Below are positions 4,520-8,062 of a DNA stretch of 8,062 nt, piece after piece (positions within the stretch are counted from its first letter, which is position 1; every line of letters starts with the position of its first letter). Made by a program: the position numbers and the translations under genes. The notes under the pieces were generated by a model. That model was not told the DNA's origin and searched no databases. It was given only the letters and a program-made list of their open reading frames with translations. The DNA comes from an uncultured Eggerthellaceae bacterium (GTDB taxonomy: Bacteria > Actinomycetota > Coriobacteriia > Coriobacteriales > Eggerthellaceae): NCBI GenBank assembly GCA_934631995.1, contig CAKTYF010000088.1:1-8062 (forward strand), given 5' to 3'.

Positions 4520-6247
4520 ATGGCGATCAAACGAAATCAACATAGTGGGTCATTCTCTTCGAAGCGCAGCGGCTACAGCAGCGGTTACGGCGGAGGTTAC
4601 GGAAGCGGTCGCGGCGCATCGAGCGCACGGCATAAACATGCCTCAAGCGGCTTTTCGTCGTCGTCCCAAATCAATAATGTAGCGGGATACGGCTCTTCGG
4701 GCACAGGCGCCGGCACCGGCAACGGAAAGCATCGTGCGCGTCACACGGGCAATTTTGGCAGCGCCGGCTTAGGCGGCGGTTCGGGGCGCAACAACCGCGG
4801 AGGACGTCGCAGCAGCAAGCGCGACGGCAAACGCACCCAGCCCACCTCGCGCATGCAGGGCAATTCCTTCCTTGACAAGGGCGTTGTCACCATTCCCGCA
4901 TCGAACGGCGATATTTTGCTCACGCGCCGTCATTTCCTGTATGGCGCAGCGGGCGTAGGCGTGTTGGCGGCTGCTGGAGCAGGCGCGAAGGCGTACACGT
5001 CCGCGAAAGCGGAGGAAAACGCCGTCACTGTGCTGACCGTTCCCAAAAGCGCCGTAACGGAATCAACGGATTTAACCGAAGTCGAAAACGGCGGCAAAAT
5101 GAACCTGTCCGCCGAAATCGAGCTGCCTTACGGCACGCTCATGTGGGCAACAAACGACGACGTGGCGGCGCTTCTTCTGCCCACGGAAACGGGTTCGCCC
5201 CTGGCAACCGTTAGCATTTTGCGCCTGACCAGCGGCTATTACTTCTCCATTATCAACCAGGCGGTAGGCGCCGCCGAAGGCTTTGAGATTTATGATGTGC
5301 GCGCCTCGGCCGAAGGCGCGGTGTGGACCGAAGTTAACATTCTTGAGGGCGTATGGCGCATCTATGGCGCGCCGCTTGCAGATGCCTCGCTAGGCGCGCC
5401 ACGGCTGCTTGACCAGGATACCGATGACTGGGAAACGCCTTCGCTGGCTATCTGCGGAAAAGAAGCATTTTGGCAAGTGCTGCCTAACGCGCAGGGCCCG
5501 AAAAAGACGAGCGCCTCCACGTTGCGCTGCGCTTCGGTAACGGGCACGGCAAGCGGGGTCAGCAGCAACACGGCAGCCAGCGCATCGGACGCGAGCACCA
5601 ACGCAAGCGGAACTAACACCGCTAACAGCAGCAGCTCAGCAGCAAGCAGCAGCGCTTCTACCAGCGCTTATGAGGTAGTGCTCTCTTCGCAAGGCCGCAT
5701 GTGCACACCGGTTTACGCATCCGATGACGAGATTACGGTAACGCCCCGCGCGCAAACGAGCGGCGTTTACTACCAGCTTACCGTTATCAACGCGAACACG
5801 CACGAAATAAAAGAAACCATGGTGCTGCCCCAGTCCATGAAGCCGCTTGAGGCAGGTTATGGCGAAACGGGATTCATGTTCTCGTTCGAAGGCATCTACA
5901 GCTACGGCGACGGCATTGCGAACTTGGGCACGTATGCCCCCAAGACCGATGCGCGCGGTGCCAACTACAGCGCGGCGCCGTGGTTCCATTTCGCACGCAC
6001 CCCTTCCGCCCCGCCCTGCTGGTGCGGAAACTACCTGATGGTCAAATCCACGCGATCGGTTGTTGGCGTTGACCTTGCAAGCGATACGTATTTCCTGCTC
6101 AACTCGATAAGCGGCAGCGACACGTACGGCGACTACCTGGCCTCCACTGGCAGCCGAAAGCGCATTTTAGTCTTCTCCAATGTGAACGATAACGCCACGT
6201 CGAGCAGCAACAAATATTGCTGTGCCCGCATCTTCACCGCGAATTAG
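4520..6247 (+). CDS. Tat-targeted extracytoplasmic protein with disordered basic N-terminus, probably beta-propeller-like
   Basis: A 575-residue protein of unknown function. Residues 1-115 are low-complexity Gly/Ser/Tyr/Arg/Lys (a SGYGGGYGSGRG stretch, then a basic cluster near 95-107). A twin-arginine signal follows late: LLTRRHFLYG with R136/R137, a hydrophobic stretch to about 158, and a possible signal peptidase site AKA before E165. It may instead stay anchored by that segment. The mature part (about 165-575) has many short strand-like segments with Trp/Tyr/Gly turns, for example DTDDWETPSLAICGKEAFW and GNYLMVKSTRSVVGVDLAS, which resemble TolB/WD-type propeller blades. A Ser/Thr/Ala linker at 340-383 interrupts it. 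Cysteines include PPCWC (500, 502) and 567-568. The start follows an in-frame stop 15 bases upstream; the ribosome binding site is poor (AAGGAAA, far from the ATG). It is divergent from the two-component genes, suggesting shared regulation. Tat targeting is fairly secure; the propeller fold is inferred. Confidence 0.88.
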   Translation: MAIKRNQHSGSFSSKRSGYSSGYGGGYGSGRGASSARHKHASSGFSSSSQINNVAGYGSSGTGAGTGNGKHRARHTGNFGSAGLGGGSGRNNRGGRRSSKRDGKRTQPTSRMQGNSFLDKGVVTIPASNGDILLTRRHFLYGAAGVGVLAAAGAGAKAYTSAKAEENAVTVLTVPKSAVTESTDLTEVENGGKMNLSAEIELPYGTLMWATNDDVAALLLPTETGSPLATVSILRLTSGYYFSIINQAVGAAEGFEIYDVRASAEGAVWTEVNILEGVWRIYGAPLADASLGAPRLLDQDTDDWETPSLAICGKEAFWQVLPNAQGPKKTSASTLRCASVTGTASGVSSNTAASASDASTNASGTNTANSSSSAASSSASTSAYEVVLSSQGRMCTPVYASDDEITVTPRAQTSGVYYQLTVINANTHEIKETMVLPQSMKPLEAGYGETGFMFSFEGIYSYGDGIANLGTYAPKTDARGANYSAAPWFHFARTPSAPPCWCGNYLMVKSTRSVVGVDLASDTYFLLNSISGSDTYGDYLASTGSRKRILVFSNVNDNATSSSNKYCCARIFTAN

Positions 6248-6261
6248 CGGCACGCGCTCGA

Positions 6262-6284
6262 AAATCGCCCACACGGGCCGATTT
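6262..6284 (+). other. Stem-loop just after the Tat protein gene
   Basis: AAATCGCCC (6262-6270) pairs with GGGCCGATTT (6275-6284) with one bulged base and a 4-base loop, starting 15 bases after the stop codon. There is no following T tract, so it is a weak terminator candidate or an mRNA 3'-end structure; the stronger terminator is at 6317-6366. Confidence 0.35.
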
Positions 6285-6316
6285 GAGCCGCTTTGAGCTG
6301 CTTTTGCCTGCTCCAT

Positions 6317-6366
6317 AAAAATGAGGCGCTGAACTGCGTCAACGCCTCATTGCCTGCATGTTTTTT
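6317..6366. terminator. Bidirectional rho-independent terminator between the Tat protein gene and purB
   Basis: AATGAGGCG (6320-6328) pairs perfectly with CGCCTCATT (6343-6351) across a 14-base loop. On the minus strand the stem runs straight into five T (complement of 6317-6321), 26 bases past the purB stop. On the plus strand six T (6361-6366) follow after nine bases, a looser arrangement. It separates two convergent genes. Confidence 0.8.
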
Positions 6367-6376
6367 CTTGGTGACT

Positions 6377-7720
6377 CTAGAATTCCAGCTGCTTCAAGCG
6401 ATCAAACACCTCGTCCTTGCGCGTAAGGAACGCCCAGGGATCGAAAATCTGATCGAGCTTTTCGGCGGAAAGCGGGCACTCGGGGTCGGTTTCCAGGCGC
6501 TCGCGATACGTGGGGCCATCCACCGCCTGCTGAATGTCGTCCCATACCGCCATGGCGTTGCGCTGCACCACCACGTACGCATCTTCGCGCGTCATGCCCG
6601 TGTCAACCAGCGCCAGGATAACCTTGGAGCTGAAGATCAAGCCCTTCGTGCGCCACAAGTTCTGCTCGGACTTCTTGGGATACACGTTCAAGCCGTCAAG
6701 CATCCACTGCATCTTGCCGAACATGTAATCAAGAGCGATGAAGCTATCGGCAAGCGCCACGCGCTCGGCGCCGGAATGCGAAATGTCACGCTCGAACCAC
6801 AGCGCCACGTTATCAAGCGCCACCTGGGAATTCGCCTTCACCACGCGCGAAAGGCCGCAAACGCGCTCGGCGGTGATGGGGTTGCGCTTGTGCGGCATAG
6901 CTGAAGAGCCCTTCTGACCCTTCGTGAACGGCTCTTCAGCCTCAATGACGTCGGATTGCTGCATCAGGCGCACCTGCATGGCAATGGACTCCAGCGTAGA
7001 AGCAACCACGGCAAGGCACGTCATAACCTGCGCGTGACGGTCGCGCGCCAGAACCTGCGTGCTCAACGGGTCAGGAGTCAGACCCATACGCTCGCACACG
7101 TAGCGCTCGATGAAGGGGTCAATGCTGGAATACGTTCCCACTGCGCCGGAGATTGCGCCGGTAGCAGCCACTTCGCGCGCCTGCTCCAAACGCGTTTGCG
7201 CACGCTTGAGCGCCCAAGCCCACGAGCCAAACTTCATGCCGAATGTCATGGGCTCGGCGTGGATGCCATGGGTGCGGCCCACGCACAGCGCGTCCTCGAA
7301 CTCGAAGGCGCGACGTTTGCACGTTTCGCCCAGCTGCTTGATGTCTGCCAAAATAATGTCGCACGCCTGAACAATCTGATAGCTCAGCGCGGTATCGCCC
7401 AGGTCAGAAGAGGTCATGCCGTAATGAACCCAGCGGGAAGGTTTCTCGGCGCCTTCGGGAAGTTCGGCGTCAATGTATTTCGCCATGACGGTGGTGAAGG
7501 CAATCACATCGTGGTTCGTGACTTTCTCGACCTCGTCAATCTCGGGCACCGTAAAATCGGCATGTGCGCGAATCCAAGCAGCATCTTCCTTCGTAATGCC
7601 GCAATCGCCCAGCTCAGCGTGGGCTTCGCAAGCCAAAACCTCGATTTCCTTCCAAATGGCGAACTTGTTTTGCAGCTCCCAGATAGCGCCCATTTCCGGA
7701 CGAGTGTAACGACCGATCAT
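6377..7720 (-). CDS. purB: Adenylosuccinate lyase
   Basis: A 447-residue member of the fumarase/aspartase superfamily acting twice in purine synthesis: it removes fumarate from SAICAR to give AICAR and from adenylosuccinate to give AMP. It is cytoplasmic and normally a homotetramer with active sites built from three subunits. The start MIGRYTRPEMGAIW matches the canonical family beginning, so I use the ATG at 7718-7720 rather than the ORF's furthest start at 7777. A GGAAAGGA purine stretch lies upstream, the last AGGA 12 bases from the ATG, a rather wide spacing. Conserved elements are present: TSSDLGD (103-109), GRTHGIHAEP with H151, the superfamily signature GSSAMPHKRNP (271-281) carrying the catalytic serine, and ERDISHSGAER (310-320). 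Length is that of the short Bacillus-type enzyme. It is followed by a strong terminator and has about 170 bp of upstream DNA, so it is probably transcribed alone. Confidence 0.98.
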   Translation of the reverse strand: MIGRYTRPEMGAIWELQNKFAIWKEIEVLACEAHAELGDCGITKEDAAWIRAHADFTVPEIDEVEKVTNHDVIAFTTVMAKYIDAELPEGAEKPSRWVHYGMTSSDLGDTALSYQIVQACDIILADIKQLGETCKRRAFEFEDALCVGRTHGIHAEPMTFGMKFGSWAWALKRAQTRLEQAREVAATGAISGAVGTYSSIDPFIERYVCERMGLTPDPLSTQVLARDRHAQVMTCLAVVASTLESIAMQVRLMQQSDVIEAEEPFTKGQKGSSAMPHKRNPITAERVCGLSRVVKANSQVALDNVALWFERDISHSGAERVALADSFIALDYMFGKMQWMLDGLNVYPKKSEQNLWRTKGLIFSSKVILALVDTGMTREDAYVVVQRNAMAVWDDIQQAVDGPTYRERLETDPECPLSAEKLDQIFDPWAFLTRKDEVFDRLKQLEF

Positions 7721-7783
7721 TTCCCGTACAGTTCCTTTCCTTTGAATCGCCTTGTTCGTGGCAAAGCGCAGCGACACGTCTTG

Positions 7784-7841
7784 CGTTGCATTTTACTCTG
7801 GTATTCTCGCATGAAAGCGCACTTGTTGGCGCAATGCAACG
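7784..7841 (-). promoter_or_regulatory. Candidate purB control region: -10 box within a spaced 9-bp inverted repeat
   Basis: On the minus strand TAAAAT (complement of 7790-7795) matches five of six -10 bases, about 70 bases upstream of the purB start. CGTTGCATT (7784-7792) is the exact reverse complement of AATGCAACG (7833-7841), centres 49 bp apart, and the first arm overlaps the -10 box. A related AAATGCA follows at 7844-7850. Two spaced operator arms around a promoter would suit a looping repressor. No good -35 box is seen, and the motif does not match the Bacillus PurR box I know. Confidence 0.3.
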
Positions 7842-7852
7842 ACAAATGCACT

Positions 7853-7881
7853 AAAAACGCAGGTGTCGGAAGAGCCGAAAC
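7853..7881 (-). terminator. Probable terminator of the RCK_C-domain gene
   Basis: Reading the minus strand, GTTTCGG (complement of 7875-7881), a 5-base loop and CCGACAC (complement of 7863-7869) form a 7-bp stem with one mismatch. Five T (complement of 7853-7857) follow five bases later. It begins 10 bases past the stop of the right-edge gene, as expected for its terminator, and separates it from purB. Confidence 0.5.
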
Positions 7882-7890
7882 GCGTTCGCG

Positions 7891-8062
7891 CTACAGCGAG
7901 CGGAAGCAGGCGCGCACAGCGTCGCGCACTTCGGTATCGGCCGCAACAATCGCCTTGTCACCAGGGAAAAGCACGGTATCGGGGCTGGCAACCGACACAT
8001 CATCTTCGCCAGAAGAAACAGCCACAATCAGGCTTTCCGCCGGCATGGGAATATCGGACACC
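7891..8062 (-). CDS. C-terminal RCK_C/TrkA-C domain of a potassium-uptake-type regulatory protein (partial)
   Basis: The 5' end is beyond the right edge; the last 56 residues and the TAG at 7891-7893 are visible. The translation VSDIPMPAESLIVAVSSG, then ASPDTVLFPGDKAIVAAD and a closing helix, has the RCK_C (TrkA-C) pattern: an 'I.a' strand, a P.gdt.l.pGD turn and a final VV/VA strand. Such domains bind ligands (often nucleotides or ions) and gate Trk/Ktr potassium uptake or other transporters. The GD pair in FPGD is the most characteristic match. Which transporter it serves cannot be told without the N-terminal part; it may be a TrkA-like subunit or the end of a transporter carrying the domain. 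The frame uses the same GC-rich codons as purB. Confidence 0.75.
   Translation of the reverse strand, partial: VSDIPMPAESLIVAVSSGEDDVSVASPDTVLFPGDKAIVAADTEVRDAVRACFRSL

Noticed and set aside
6293..6904. 203-residue plus-strand open frame opposite purB
   Set aside because: Pure antisense shadow of purB and overlapping its terminator; no ribosome binding site or protein-like pattern.

Overview
The window looks like chromosomal DNA from a high-GC actinobacterium, most likely one of the Coriobacteriia/Eggerthellaceae. This is an inference from the GC-rich codon choice, the Ala/Gly-rich protein extensions, the Tat-targeted surface-type protein and the overall protein style; no rRNA or other marker is present to prove it.

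Layout: (a) 1-445 is a broken region. A plus-strand open frame enters from the left edge and resembles a small phage-type regulator. It runs head-on into the 5' end of a minus-strand gene that has a clear ribosome binding site and signal peptide but breaks at a run of seven C. Both genes appear truncated where they meet, near 165-200. (b) 446-1315 has no convincing gene. It contains a perfect 32-bp inverted repeat pair around a bidirectional terminator hairpin, a second and unrelated 28-bp inverted repeat pair, a smaller inverted repeat and a 23-bp degenerate tandem repeat. (c) 1316-4309 (minus) is a two-component system: an OmpR/PhoB-type response regulator, then a 237-bp gap with helically phased direct repeats, then a membrane histidine kinase with an unusual ~190-residue Ala/Gly-rich cytoplasmic N-terminus. 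(d) 4310-4519 is a divergent promoter region. (e) 4520-6247 (plus) encodes a Tat-targeted, probably beta-propeller-like extracytoplasmic protein with a 130-residue disordered basic N-terminus. (f) A bidirectional terminator separates it from the convergent purB (adenylosuccinate lyase, minus). (g) Upstream of purB, after a probable terminator, lies the 3' end of a minus-strand gene with an RCK_C/TrkA-C type domain, cut by the right edge.

How they may work together: the regulator and kinase should form one signalling pair. The divergent Tat protein shares their control region and is a natural candidate target or co-sensor, though only position supports this. purB is a housekeeping purine gene with its own promoter region. 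The most unusual content is the repeat-rich 446-1315 stretch beside the broken secreted-protein gene, together with the low-complexity N-termini and possible slippage site in the kinase.
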